Assembly (NCBI GenBank): GCA_021018815.1 | Contig: JAITYX010000022.1 | Location: forward strand, 1,240,001 to 1,304,000 | DNA from: Talinum fruticosum | Taxonomy: Eukaryota > Streptophyta > Magnoliopsida > Caryophyllales > Talinaceae | Length of the DNA stretch: 64,000 bases | Direction of reading: 5' to 3' | Shown: in pieces, positions 1 to 12,200 of the stretch | Layout of the letters: the number at the start of each line of letters is the position of its first letter | Numbering within the stretch: position 1 is the first letter of the stretch | Translations under genes and position numbers: made by a program | Notes under the pieces: generated by a model | Database searches by the model: none | What the model was told of the DNA's origin: nothing | Seen by the model: only the letters and a program-made list of their open reading frames with translations

Positions 1-540
1 TTAAGTCGACAAAATCCTAACACTAGGAAGGCGAAGAACTCCACATAAGATCAAAATGCTAAGATTTCCACACTAGGGTTCTTCCACCCTCGGAGGAAAA
101 GATTCCCCTTCCCCCAAAGAAAAATCAAAAACAAATAATAGTAGTATACAAGAAGTTGTATTAAACTTTCTTTCCTCGTCTCTAAACCTTAATTTTGTAT
201 TCAATACTTTCTCTTTTCTATATCGTAATTTTGTATTCAATACTTTCTCTTTTCTATATCGTTCGAACAAATGTCTGGATCGGTCGGTTGTAAACCCCTT
301 TCACTTCAAATTTTTCAATTGAATCAAAATCTAGAGATGTTATTTTGTTTCATAATTTTTCTATTTTTTGTGTGGGAGTTGGATTCTCCAATTTTTATGA
401 GAATTAGGGTTTATCTCCTTGTAAGAGTTTGGTTTATTGCCTTTGTGCGATTTATTTCTTTTGCCTACAAGTGCGAGTCTACTAGGGTTCCAGTTTGGTT
501 CACGTTGATTCCGGATCGCGAACCTCTAATGAAGTTAATT
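1..540. other. Non-genic DNA at window start with a 36-bp tandem repeat
   Basis: No gene recognised. Positions 191-226 and 227-262 are an exact head-to-tail copy of a 36-bp AT-rich unit. Short open frames here have no recognisable domain. Confidence 0.5.
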
Positions 541-1275
541 CGGGTCGCTTTCGGTTCGGGTTGGGTAAATGTCGATTCGAATAAGTTTCGAGTATGTTTT
601 GGGTCAACTTTGGATTAGGTTGGATCATTTGCGGGTTGGGCCAATATCAAATCTAGTTAATTTTGGATCGGGTCAAATTAGGGTCGGGTCAAATTCCAAT
701 CGGATTACTTGTTTTATTTATAACTTTCTCATACAAACTCCGATTAATGCGATTCTTGATCCGTCGGAAAGCTTATTGAATGTACTTTCTAAATAAATTT
801 ACAAAAAATGGAAAACCCAAATATAATTTCGATATGAGGCATAAATTACGTATATATGCGTATAGCTATCATTTCTTTATCTCAACAATATATGAAAAGA
901 ATATCGAAACTTATATAAAGATATTTTGGTTGGATTGGATTAGATTCGGTCGAGTCAAACCCAGATTTTGTTCGGTTCGCATTCGGGTCACTTGAATTCA
1001 AGTTGAATAGGTTTGGGTCCGAATCGGTCCAGATTTGATTTGATTCGGGTCTTAATTAGGTTTATTATATTTCGTGTCGATTCGGTTTCAGATTAGGCCA
1101 TTTTGATTTGGGTCTAAATCGGGTCCATTATATTTTAGGTCGGTTTAGTTTCGAGTCGGTTCGGTTTTGGGTTTCGGGTCAAAATCGATTGAATTGTTTT
1201 AGATGTCGGTTTGAATTGGATTTCTAGTCGTTCGGTTTAACCCATTCGATTCGGGTCGGTTTACCAAATTTAGGG
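540..1275. repeat. Degenerate GGGTC/GGTTCGG-type tandem repeat tract
   Basis: About 0.7 kb is built from imperfect copies of short words such as GGGTCGG, TTCGGGT and GGGTCAAAT, interrupted by an AT-rich stretch around 780-900. Such degenerate pentamer/hexamer tracts are common in plant intergenic DNA and inside hAT-type elements. The same word family, C-rich strand up, recurs around 9810-10080 in intron 1 of gene A. It is non-coding. Confidence 0.6.
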
Positions 1276-3860
1276 TAGGCTCGCACTTAGCGATCCAAAG
1301 TGTAATATCTTGCTGAGAATGTTGTAGAATGTTTGTTACGTGAGTTGTAAAAATTTTTAAATTACCCGATCAATCAAAGATAAAAAAAACTAACTTTTTA
1401 CCCCTCAAGCCGCCCTTATTTCTCTTTTTCCCATATTATTTTTTGACACATGACCCAAAAATGCAGATTTCAAATTCATAGCATGACAGATGTATGAGCG
1501 ACCCCAAAATAAGAAAAACATTATTTTATCCTCAATCGTCATTTTTCTTACTCTTTTTTCCCAAAGCACGTTAATATCGTCATGCAACTGACAATCTTCA
1601 CCATACTTACCAAATTATGGGGAATTTTTCAAATCAGGAATTGTCAAATACAACTTAATACACATTCTTCAACGTATGACATATACATAGCCATACACAC
1701 GCATAGCATGCAACAAAAATGTTTTCCAGAAAAACTTCAATTTGCACATTTCATATATATATCAACCCCCCCAATTTTCTTTTCCCATTTGCATGGGTAA
1801 CGAAGGTAGGGTTATTGCTTATCATATATATATATTATAATAATTTACTGTAGGCTAGACATTTGACGCATTATCACTGACTTTTTTTATTTTATCATTT
1901 TTATTTTTTATATTATCAAAACATTTTTTTAACATCCACTTTATTACCTATAAATTTTAATTATAAATAAAGTAAAGTTCATTTACTACTCTTGAATGAC
2001 TATAATTATCAATCGCACTTTATTACCCATAAATTTTAATTATAATCATAATTAATATTATATTTTATTATATGTATTTTTTTGAAGGATTCCATTAGTT
2101 CAACAGTTATAAAATTAATTTTTTAAAAAATATTTAATAAAAATAATATTTGTATATAATTAATCTAACTATTACAAAAATTATAATATAATATATCTAT
2201 TAATTTCAGTATTAAAACTTAGATAAATTAAATAGATTATAATAATTATGATAATTATAATATAGTTATAATTTAAATTATTTTAATTTTTTAAACATTC
2301 AATTCTCTTTATTTTATTTCATATATTCAGTTACATACAACAAACTAAAATCCATTATATATGAAATGAAAAGTTGTCTTTGGCCATTCAAATTTTATTT
2401 TATTCTTTTCAGTTATGCTATTAATTAATAGACAACATTATTATTAATATACAACATTTCAGTTTTGACTCATAATATTATATGCATCCTTTTTGTTGGA
2501 AAATTAATGGGATATTAATTGATCAAGACTAGAAATTAATTATAAAATGGGACAAAAAAATATACCCAGTAGGAGTAATCCTTCTACTTCTCTTCTTTCT
2601 GCCTTTTTTTAATTTTTTAAAAAACTATTTTGATTTTATTTACATATTTTGTCTTGATTCAATCTATCAACTATCATTATTTCCATATTTTTGATATTTT
2701 TTTGCATACTATTATGTACTTTTATTGGACTAGTGTAGTTTTGTTTTAATTAACTTTAAGTTATCCTCTCCCCTATTTTATATATATCTTGATAATGTAC
2801 ATGATTTTACCATTACTAGTGTCTCCTTTTTTATTTTTTGCTTATTTTAATTTAGGTTTATTATTCAATGGATGATGCAATTAGATTTTTTTAATAGAAT
2901 TTAGGGTTGCTTAATTAACTTATTAGTCAATTGATTTATTAGATTAGTAGAGAAAATTATATTGATTATCTTTAATGTATTTTGCTATTATGATGAATAA
3001 TTTTGGTAAAGCTATTACCTATATCATGTTTATTGAGTATATTTATTCAAGGTTTATTATTTTTTTTTATAAAAGGGTAAAAATTATACCATCTGATATT
3101 AAAAAAATTATGAATAATTTCTTGATTTTTTTCATCAAAACTATATAAAATTATATCTAAATATAAAATATATCAATTACTTAAATAATAACACGTACCC
3201 GTACGAGAATTCATACTAGTAGATATATTTAAAAATGAGTAATTTGCTATAAGTTTAGCACTTGGCAAATAACTAATGGTCAACTCGCCTTTTTCATTTT
3301 TTAATTAAGAACAGTAGTTAATGAAAGTAATAATTTTCATGTATTAATTTAGTTGTTACATTTCATTGAGTACAACTTTAAAATGCTTAATTATCATATA
3401 TTTATGCAATATTTATTAGAAAATTGTGATTATTAATTTGGTTTGGCCTTTTAACTTTAAATGCATTCAATGTTGATAACTTCCATAAGTTTCACAACTA
3501 CTTTCTTTTGGGCAAGATTTGTTAGAATGTTCATTGTGCAATCAGGATTCATTTATTAGTAGTAGGGTTTGCATTGCATATTTTAATAATAATTAGTTTT
3601 TATACTTTTTGAGATGCAGTCTTTGGAACAGAATTTTGGGTAAATATTTCATTTCATTAGGAAAAAGTAATAATTCAAATGTAAAAAAATTGCATTAGTA
3701 TTGATTTTATTTAGTTCATATAAGGAATTTACCCAAGCTTAATCATTTTCGCATCCCTTATTTTGAGCGTAGATAAATAGTTGGGTTGAGAAATTGCTTT
3801 AGTTACATTTAAAAGAATTTTATGCGGTCTATTTTAAGAGAGGATTACATATTATAAATT
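1276..3860. other. AT-rich intergenic DNA, no gene seen
   Basis: Very AT-rich sequence with only short open frames in shifting phases, and no domain or splice structure was recognised. Microsatellite-like TATATA runs lie near 1825-1835. Nothing functional can be supported. Confidence 0.5.
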
Positions 3861-3864
3861 TGAA

Positions 3865-4440
3865 AATATATTCTCGACGATTATCTTGCTTATAAAAGCA
3901 CATAACACATATAGTTTAACACATGTTATTTCTACACTTAAATTTTTTTTTATCTCATCTCATTTTATATATTATATCTATAAATTGTTTGTTAATACTC
4001 TTGCCTAATCGTATCAATTTTTTTATCTTCATATTATCCTTGTGAGAAGTAGTACCTTATTATTTTCTTTAAGTCAACATTAATATAGTTTAATTTATAT
4101 AAGTAGATGTGTATACATAACATATGGATTTATACATCTCTAATCGATATTTGTTAAATGAAATCCAGATTATCTTACCTATAAAAATATATAATGTATG
4201 TACTTTAATACATTACACTTTATAAATTTTTTTCTCTATATCTCATTTTATATATAATATCTATTAAACTATTTTCTACTAATTTTGTCTAATTATATCA
4301 ATTTTTTTTCAAGCCAATAGTAATGCATTTTTAGTTTAGATAATTAGATATGCATACATGAAATATAAAAAAAAAAATTATATAGAAATGAGATATGAAT
4401 TTAACATCTCTAATCAATATTTTTCAATAAAATTTATCGT
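3865..4440. repeat. Diverged tandem duplication, unit about 280-290 bp
   Basis: The order of recognisable words in 3865-4150 is repeated in 4150-4440: GATTATCTT(G/A)C, TATAAAA, a run of T followed by a TCTCATTTTATAT word, a word TCTAATTATATCAA/CCTAATCGTATCAA, then ATGTGTATACAT/ATATGCATACAT and CATCTCTAATC. Corresponding words are offset by about 270-290 bp. The copies differ by many substitutions and small indels, so the duplication is old. Confidence 0.55.
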
Positions 4441-4779
4441 ATAACAAAGACACAAAAATTATTTTTTAATAAAACAAACTTAAAAGAATTGCCTACCAAA
4501 GGTTTACATCCTATTTATATATAATCTATCATTTTTATTTGTCACTTCTTTTAACTTTATAGATTGGTTTTTAAATAGTTATTGCCGATATTCTATTATA
4601 AGTTGATGCGAGCATATCATCCATTCTGCACAATTTTTTCAAATATCAAATACTTTTGGCAAAAAAGATAAAACGTATATTGTATATATTTTCATAACCA
4701 AATGATAGACAAGATGTATTGAATCACCAAACTGAAAAAAACACTTTAACATAGAAGTCTGTAATATATATATTATCTG

Positions 4780-5690
4780 AATGTCTCTTGGTTGAAGAAA
4801 AACACTGGTTGTACTCCAAAAGTTGAGTGTCTTGAAGAAGTTTTGAGGTCACGCCTCCCTTCTTTGGTCAAATTCACCGATTGGGGAAAGTTTAGCTTTA
4901 TTATTACTTTTAAGTTTAAAGAAGAAGTTGAGATAATTCTGTCAAAGGATGAAAAGATCCTTAATTTGTGGTTCAACAAATTTAGGAAATAGTCGAAGTC
5001 GATGTTTGTCATTCAAGAAGGACTTGGGTCAAATTCTTAGAACTGTCACCACATGGGTGGAATAAAGAAAATATTCAAAACATTGTAGGTCTTTGGGGAG
5101 TTGTGATTTCCATTAGTATAGAAACAGAGGATTTAAAATCTTTCTCTTCGAGCAAAAGTCCTATTAGATACACTTAATTTAAATTTCATTAATGGTGATG
5201 TTCTACTCTATTTGGGTTCTTTTGGGTACTCGAATCGAGAGCGATAAGTCAAGCATTTGGGCCTTTTGAGCTTAATACTTGGAGGTAATCATGCTGAGAT
5301 TACTGTAACGTGAAGGGGAAGACAGCCTTTGTAATTTTGAATCCTTAGATTGTCATATAAATGAGGATTCGAATCCGGAGGAAGTTGTTAAGGATAGTAT
5401 TCTAGGTAATGATTGTGTGGTTCTAGAAGATAACTTCCAACGGAAGAGTGAAGCGGAAGAGCTGGAGAATCCAAATCAAATCGAGTATTTTGTTCCAAAG
5501 GAAGACGGAGCAATGAGCTCGTCTAGCCGTACGTGGTCCGATGTGTTAGTTGGAAGAACTCTTAACCTTGTCAAAGTTAGTTCTCAACCAAGAAGTCGTG
5601 AGATCCCTAACTTTGAAGCCACCATTGGGAACACCGAGGTCGATGAGGTTGTCACTAAGGCCGCCCAAGTGTAGGAAGTAGCAAAAGAAG
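4780..5690 (+). pseudogene. Decayed retroelement-like ORF remnant (LINE ORF1 / DUF4283-like)
   Basis: Fragments in different + frames read in order like the DUF4283-type protein encoded by plant non-LTR elements. First comes a LPSLVKFTDWGKFSF-like segment followed by an FKFKEEVEIILSKDE segment (4792-4992). Next, in a shifted frame, is a TWVKFLELSPHGWNKENI segment near 5020-5080, resembling the family's 'W-V-x-GLPLHLW' block followed by 'I-G-x-GG'. Last is a Ser-rich segment with RTWSDVLVGR (about 5535-5565). Stops and frameshifts break it, so it is not a functional gene. The family match is from memory of the pattern and is only moderately secure. Confidence 0.4.
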
Positions 5691-5964
5691 CGGGGCTAGC
5701 AACCAAATGTCACGACTCAATCATCTTGGCGAGAATTGCGCAAAATCTTGCTAAGGAAAAAGAAATTTGAATCATCAACCTTCATAATGAAACCTCTAAA
5801 CTGGGTTTCTTTTGAGGAGCAAGTTATTCTTACAGTGATTGCTTCCAAGCTTGTGATCTTTGAAGTTCTCTTAATTGCTACTCGAACTTCATCTTTTTCA
5901 TCATCAATGGGCTCAGCTCAATGGCCTTAAGGAGATAGTGGCGAAGTTTGGGGAGGAGGAATTT

Positions 5965-6152
5965 GTCCCAAATACTTGTCTTTTGACTTCAGCGGGAGTG
6001 GGCAAGTGTCATATCAAATACGAGGAATCATGTTAAACGTACGTCGAGGGCGGTATATGTCCTAAATACTTGTCTTTTGACTTTAGCAGGAGTGGGTAAG
6101 TGTCATATCAAATACAAGGAACCATGTTAAACATGCATCGAGGCGAGGGCGA
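5965..6152. repeat. 94-bp direct tandem duplication
   Basis: Unit 5965-6058 is followed directly by a second copy, 6059-6152. Both contain the word AAATACTTGTCTTTTGACTT, a GGGAGTGGG core and GTGTCATATCAAATAC. Differences are a handful of substitutions, so this is a fairly young local duplication just after the decayed retroelement-like ORF. Confidence 0.75.
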
Positions 6153-6289
6153 GTGACTATTGGAACCTGGATAACGGATCGTTTTCGGGACGAGTATATT
6201 GGTGGCCGTTGGAAAGTTTCTATTTTTACTAATTTAGGCTTGGTTGTTGGATCAAATAATTGTAGGTTTTTTCCCATGTAGTTACCATT

Positions 6290-8490
6290 AGTAATTGTGG
6301 GCTGATTTTCTTGTATTAACTAGGCTTTTAATCATCATTTTTCTGTTATATTTTAACATGATTATTACCTGGCTTGCTATATTAAAAAAATGATTAAAAC
6401 TAAAATATAGGGTATAATAAATTTGACATTAATTTTTCCTCTCATCCCACTTGTGTTATAATTACATTTATACTTGTTTTGACTGTTCATTTAGGTTTAT
6501 AAAAAAAAAAAGAAAAAGAAAAAGGGTGAGAGGAGAATGCAGCTGATCTTATTCACCAACCGACCATAAAAATGGGGGTGTCATCTTTAGATTATATCGA
6601 CGGTCCAAGGCGGCTCTGTTTTTGCTTGAACAAGACTAATAATATGATACCAAGGAAAACAATTACAAAAGAACTTTCCATCAATTTCATCATCAATTCA
6701 TCATCTCTCCTTCATTTTGCCATCAACACAATAATACTCAACGCCAACATATCTTATTTTTAATTAAGTTCAAAGCGGTGTTTGTCATGCTGATCTCCAC
6801 GAGGCTGACAATGTTTACCGATGTCTTCTGATCAAATATTTTAACCACGGATCGGGGTATATAAATTCAGTGACATGATATAATTTAAAGAAGAAAATTT
6901 TATTTTTTAAAAAAATTAAAATAAAATATTATATATAGTAACTTGAGTTTATAGACCTAATTCCATGATATAATTTGATCGTTAGTTGAGAAAATTATTT
7001 TATATATTTGTATAAAATTATATAGACAACCATAAAATTAGTTGGTATTATTAAATTTATAAAATTTAAAAGTAGATAAAAAATTATATTCTATAGAAAA
7101 CATTTCCATAGTTCCATTACATATTCATTTATTAATAAGCCTCAAATTAAAAACCTTACATAAGGGAACAAAAAGTGTAATTGTCAAGCCACTTTAACTA
7201 TCTTTTTTAATTAAAAATCTTGTACCTTTACGAGGAAAGGTTGTACATAGAATGTTTTATGTTTTCATTGTTGTAGCAAGTATGGTTTTCTTTTTCTTTT
7301 TTTTTTTCTACTTTACAAAAAAATTGAGAATAAATTTTAAAAGATGCTAAAACTTCGACTAGGAAAAAATAACCTAAAAATTGAAATCCAAATCAAACGG
7401 CCCAAACATATAAATTAAAAACGAACACTTAAGGTGGAATTATTCCATTTGGTTCCAACTCTAAGTTGACCTAACTGAAACCGACGTCAACTTGGACATT
7501 TCTTCTACAAAGTTACAACTCTTTAAAAACCAATATTATTGGACCAAATATCAAGGCTTTTATCCAAATTATGAAAGCTTGTACTGAGGCGAGGGAGAAA
7601 CTCTCACCACGGTGAGAAGACAAATCAATCTTAATTCCCAAGCAATGGAGATAAATATATTCAAAAATTTCCCGAGCTAGTAAATTAAGTAAATTGGGAT
7701 TTATTACTAGTGATTATGACTTTGTCAATTGAATCAACTCGACACCCATTATAAATTAATTTGTACATAATTATCGAAGATAATGCTTGCATGTATAGTC
7801 AAGTGATCATTTGGAATGTGAATTGAAACATGAAAATTAAGAGTATTATTAAGTTGAGAATATTTAGTCTGATCAACAATTATTGATACACAAGAAACTT
7901 AAACTGTAAATTGTTTATAAACAATAACTGATAAACATATTACCAATCATTATGTTATGCAGTGTATGAATAATTATGAATAAGAGTACATAAAAGGTTC
8001 CAAACAAGGGTTAAATATAAGTTATAATTTGTCGTATAGGGAGAGAACTTGGTGATTAGAGGCCAGGACAGTTGGAGAGTAGGGTCATTTCTCATTGGCC
8101 AGCCTCTAGCTGGGATCTCTCTGCAACTGCAAGTGATCATGGTGGAAAGTGCTTTATATTATACTACATATTAACAATTACATCTAGAAAATATTTTGAG
8201 TGATTTGTTTAAAAATCCATATTCGACACATTATTATTAGTTGAATTTATTTTATTTTATTTTTTAAAATATTATTAAAATTTTTTATAATTACACTGTT
8301 TTTATCGTACCTTTAGAATTCTAAGAATATTAAAAAAATAATAATCTAACAACAAATAATTATTTTTAAAATAACAATAATTGTAATATGAAACCAATAA
8401 TCTAAAGATTTTACAGTAATAATTATTTTTTGATATAAATATATCATATAAAACTAGAAGTTATGTTTACTTTAAATAAATCAACGATTA
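6290..8490. other. Intergenic DNA upstream of gene A, no gene seen
   Basis: AT-rich, with a purine-rich AAAAAGAAAAAG run near 6500-6525 and poly-T near 7290. Open frames are short and carry no recognisable motif. It may hold distal regulatory sequence for gene A, but none can be identified by eye. Confidence 0.45.
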
Positions 8491-8815
8491 ATGGCTTGTT
8501 CGAAGTTACATAAAAATAATCTATTTATGTTTTTTATTTATTTCTATTCGTTTATTTTTGTTTATGATCTTTTCTATTAATCGTTTATGTTCGTTTATGA
8601 ACTTTTCTGTTAATCGTTTCTGTTCATTTCTACTTTATTTCTATTTATTTATGTTCTTTTCTGTTAGTTTTTACTATATATGTTATTTCTGTTCGGTTTT
8701 TATTTAATTTCAAACAAGCCTTAATGTTCCATAATAACTGAATAATGATGCAAAGTGATCATGATGAAAAGTGCTTTATTTTATACATAATAATAATTAT
8801 ATGAAGAAAATATCT
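8127..8815. repeat. Pair of about 70-bp direct repeats flanking a MITE-like insertion
   Basis: A block at 8127-8200 (GCAAGTGATCATG, then AAAGTGCTTTAT and GAAAATAT) recurs at 8750-8815 (GCAAAGTGATCATGATG, AAAGTGCTTTAT, GAAAATAT). The two lie about 620 bp apart in the same orientation, with a MITE-like element between them. Confidence 0.55.
8493..8720. mobile_element. Small MITE-like element with GGCTTGTTYG termini
   Basis: The left end starts GGCTTGTTCG and the right end finishes CAAACAAGCC, giving inverted termini of about 10 bp. The flanks TTAAT (left) and TTAAT (right) could be a target duplication. The interior is T-rich with repeated TCGTTTATG/TTTCTGTT words and no coding capacity. The class is uncertain. 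Confidence 0.5.
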
Positions 8816-8973
8816 AAAAAAAAAAAAAAAGTAGAGCAGTGAATTTTTAATCTTGGAAAGGAATAGTAATGAGGAAGTTGCATTGTGAAAAAGTAATCCT
8901 TAATTAATTAATTATTAACAACCTATGTGCTTAATTGACTTTCCTCGTCGTCGGCTTTCATTTCTTGAATCTT

Positions 8974-9012
8974 TTAAAAATATAACCCACTCAGCTCCAA
9001 TCTTCATCCACC

Positions 9013-9053
<41 letters not shown>

Positions 9054-9081
9054 GTTTATGATCTGACCGGAAAATTCAGGC
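8974..9081 (+). promoter_or_regulatory. Putative core promoter and CT-rich leader of gene A
   Basis: A TATA-like TAAAAATATAA lies about 100 bp before the ATG at 9082. Between them is a pure (CT)18 run at about 9015-9050, a common feature of plant 5' leaders and a candidate GAGA/BPC-type binding region. The TSS cannot be placed from sequence. Confidence 0.4.
9015..9050. repeat. (CT)n microsatellite in the leader of gene A
   Basis: About 18 uninterrupted CT units lie 32 bp upstream of the start codon. A second CT run at 9212-9237 begins just after the exon 1 donor, so exon 1 is bracketed by CT repeats. Confidence 0.9.
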
Positions 9082-9208
9082 ATGGAAGCCAGGGGACGGA
9101 GGCCGCCTATGATCGTCGTTTCGGTGAAGTTGTGGTGCGCCTTGTTAATGGTGAGCTGCGTTCAAGCTCAGAACAGTTCCCGAGCTGCTACCACTGCCCC
9201 TGCCGAAG
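9082..9208 (+). other. Gene A exon 1: signal peptide
   Basis: The start at 9082 opens a 42-codon exon whose residues 10-29 form a hydrophobic segment ending SCVQA before QNSS, a good signal-peptidase context after Ala29. Gene B has the same VQAQN junction, supporting this ATG. The exon ends in phase 1 at GAAG|GT, as in genes B and C. Confidence 0.85.
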
Positions 9209-12200
9209 GTACTCTCTCTCTCTCTCTCTCTCTCTCTACTCTACTCTCTGAGGCTATTCACGTAATTGTTACCCATTTTTAAAAATTTTGAAATTCTGGG
9301 AAGGAAGGGGATTTTTTCATGTAATACTTTGCAATCTCAGTGCATATCAACCCTTGTCTTTAATTAGCCGAAGTTTCCGGCATTAATTATGTGCGGGGCG
9401 GAAGTGGAGACAGAGAAAAGCTATCCACATTCATTATTAAAGATATCCATCTTTTTATTCCCATATATTATTTATCAATGTTTTCATATTATTATTAATA
9501 TTTGTTTTTTTAAAATTTAACATTGTTTTTTTTCTTAGTTAGAGGATCATTTCAACAATATAAATGTATTTAATATATATTTTCAAATATTTACCAGAGA
9601 TAAATGCATGCTTATTTCAATTTTTCCATAAATGGTCACTCTAACATTTTATTTGTTTTTTTATTTGGGGGCGGGGTGTTGCTGGCCTATATTGATCATT
9701 GTTCTTGAGAAACTAATTACAAATTATACTAAGCATCGAGTTTGTACACCCAAGCTATCACAAAAATATACTAAGTAATTTTTTAATTTTTTTAAAAATT
9801 ATGTTCGAACAGATGACTTGAAATCCGAACCAAATCGAACCGAACTCGACCCAATATTTAAAAAATTAAAGTGACATGACTCAAACCCGACTCGAAACCC
9901 GAACACGACCCACATATTTTTCACCAAATTATTTTGTCTTTGCAAGACGATTTTATTGAACTCGATATAAGAGGACCCAAAGTTAACTCAACCCGATATC
10001 GACCCAATCCGAAACTCAATTGAATTATAATGACCCCAATATGACCCAACCTGAATGAACCCAAATTAAACCCAACATATAAATCATCCAATTGCCAGAT
10101 CTAGGTGCAAGTGTGCTTAATTTAGCTAGACAATTCATGGGGCCACATGTTAGGAGAATAAAGTGATTATCATGTATTATATTTACAGTATTAAATATTA
10201 ATTAATCTAGAATGTTTGCTAATACAAGTGAATTTTTGATATTTATCTCTCCCTTCCTCAGTTTGTGTATATAGTATTCAATGTGATTTGCATGATGTGT
10301 CATGTAATTTGTAAAGCACATTAATATTTTGTTATTCATATTGTTATTTTAAAGGAGTTGGTTTATAATGATTGGAATGTAATAAAAGGTTGAAATTAGT
10401 TTAGAGTTGCTTCATTAAAGAGTTTTTTTTTTTTTTTTTGAATCGAGGGTTCTATTTTTTTCTTTTGCTGGTCCTTATTATTAGATTTAGGACATGTTCA
10501 ATATTGATGCTAAAATTAGTTGTTGTTCATTGTGATAAATGAATTGAACTGAAAATGATTAGTCTGTTATAGCCATTATAATTTTTATGAGTTGAAATAA
10601 GTTGAACTATTATAAATGAAATGAGCTGAAGACCCTCTTTGGCAATCAGTCATTGATTATTGGCTGATTAAATTAGTTGTTGATTGTTGGCTAATTAGAT
10701 TAGTTGCTTGTGTTGGTTGTTTACATATAGCTCTTTTTAGTAAAAGTGTTTGGTAACATTAGCTATTTTTTAAAAAATATGAGATAAAAAAACTAATTTA
10801 TAAAAAGTCAATCACAAAAATTACTGAAATTAGTTTTTAGAAATGACCTTTTGAAAGTAAAAAGTTATTACAAAAAGCCAAGTTGCCAAATACCTTAAAT
10901 AGTTTTTTGATCATGACTTGTGTTTGGGAAAGTTGTAAGTGCACTGTGACTGTTCTATAGTTGTACTTGTAGTTGTTTGTAATTGCTATATAAATAAGCT
11001 AATTATGTGTTTGGTAATTATGTCTTAAATTGCACGGTAGCTGTTTATAACTACACAATAACTATAGAAATAAGCTAATTATGTGTTTGATAATTATATG
11101 TCTTATTTACTATATTATGTTAATTAAATAATTTTTCATTCCATCATTATATTAATTTTTTAAATACGTTATACAAGATTATAAACAACATTTATTTTGA
11201 TAAAAATATTTTTCAATTTTTTTTTGGAAGAGTGTATAGGTAAGGTATCTCAACTTTTAACCATTTGTCTTGATAAAATAAGAGCAAATTTTTTTTTCTC
11301 ATTTAAAACAAATTGAATATCGGCAAGTAGAGAAAAATATAAGAAAATAATAATAGAATAAAAATAAAATATAGGACATAAGAAAAGAAATAGAAATATA
11401 AAAAAATAACTTTTAAGAAAAATAAATATAAAAAATGATAATAAAATTGAAACAAAAAAATTATTAAAGAAAAAAATCATAACTTTCCGTATAAGTTAAT
11501 GGAGAAAGTTGTCAATCATCAAATTCCTCAAGTTATGAAAGTTAGCTTTTATGAAAATTAACTTTATAAAAAGTTTCTTTACCGAACATTATAATTAGAA
11601 AAATTTTACTAAAATTTTAGAAAAAACTTGTCAAAAAGTTATACAAAACGCAACCCAAGTCCCAAAACCCTTTTTTTGCCAAAAACCTCTTTTTGCCAAA
11701 AATCATTGCCCAAAAAATCATTGAAAAAGTTATTAGTCAAACATAACCGAAATAATTAATTATTATAATTTTTATACTTGAAATAAGTTAAAAGTTATTA
11801 TTTGTATAAATATCATTTCAAATAAACCCTTAAAGTCGAGTTATTATTGATTTATAAAGAGGTAGAGCACTTTTATTACAAATTTTTTCTATTCACATGG
11901 CTCGAATCGAAAATCTCACTTAACGAGAATAAGTGTCAAACTATACTTTTGAACCAACTTATGCTTGTACGAGTTACTTAGTTGTACTTAATTTAAATCG
12001 ATTAATAGACTTGATAAAATAAAATAATTGAAAATATGTAAAAGAAAAATTTATGGATAATGTAATTTATTTTTTAATTGAAATAAGGCCAAACCATGCG
12101 GCATACTTTTATAATTGCAAACCATTATAGAGTCCATTTCCATCCCCTTCTTCAAATATTTAATAATTGACTCACAAAATCGCATGACTATTTAATTTAT

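Noticed and set aside
271..618. 115-codon open frame at 271-618
   Set aside because: No homology recognised. It runs into the GGGTC-type repeat tract, has no splice or promoter support, and its composition is hydrophobic low-complexity.
8925..9251. Alternative longer start for gene A at 8925
   Set aside because: It is in a different frame and encodes Ser-Leu repeats from the CT microsatellites. The 9082 frame matches genes B and C.
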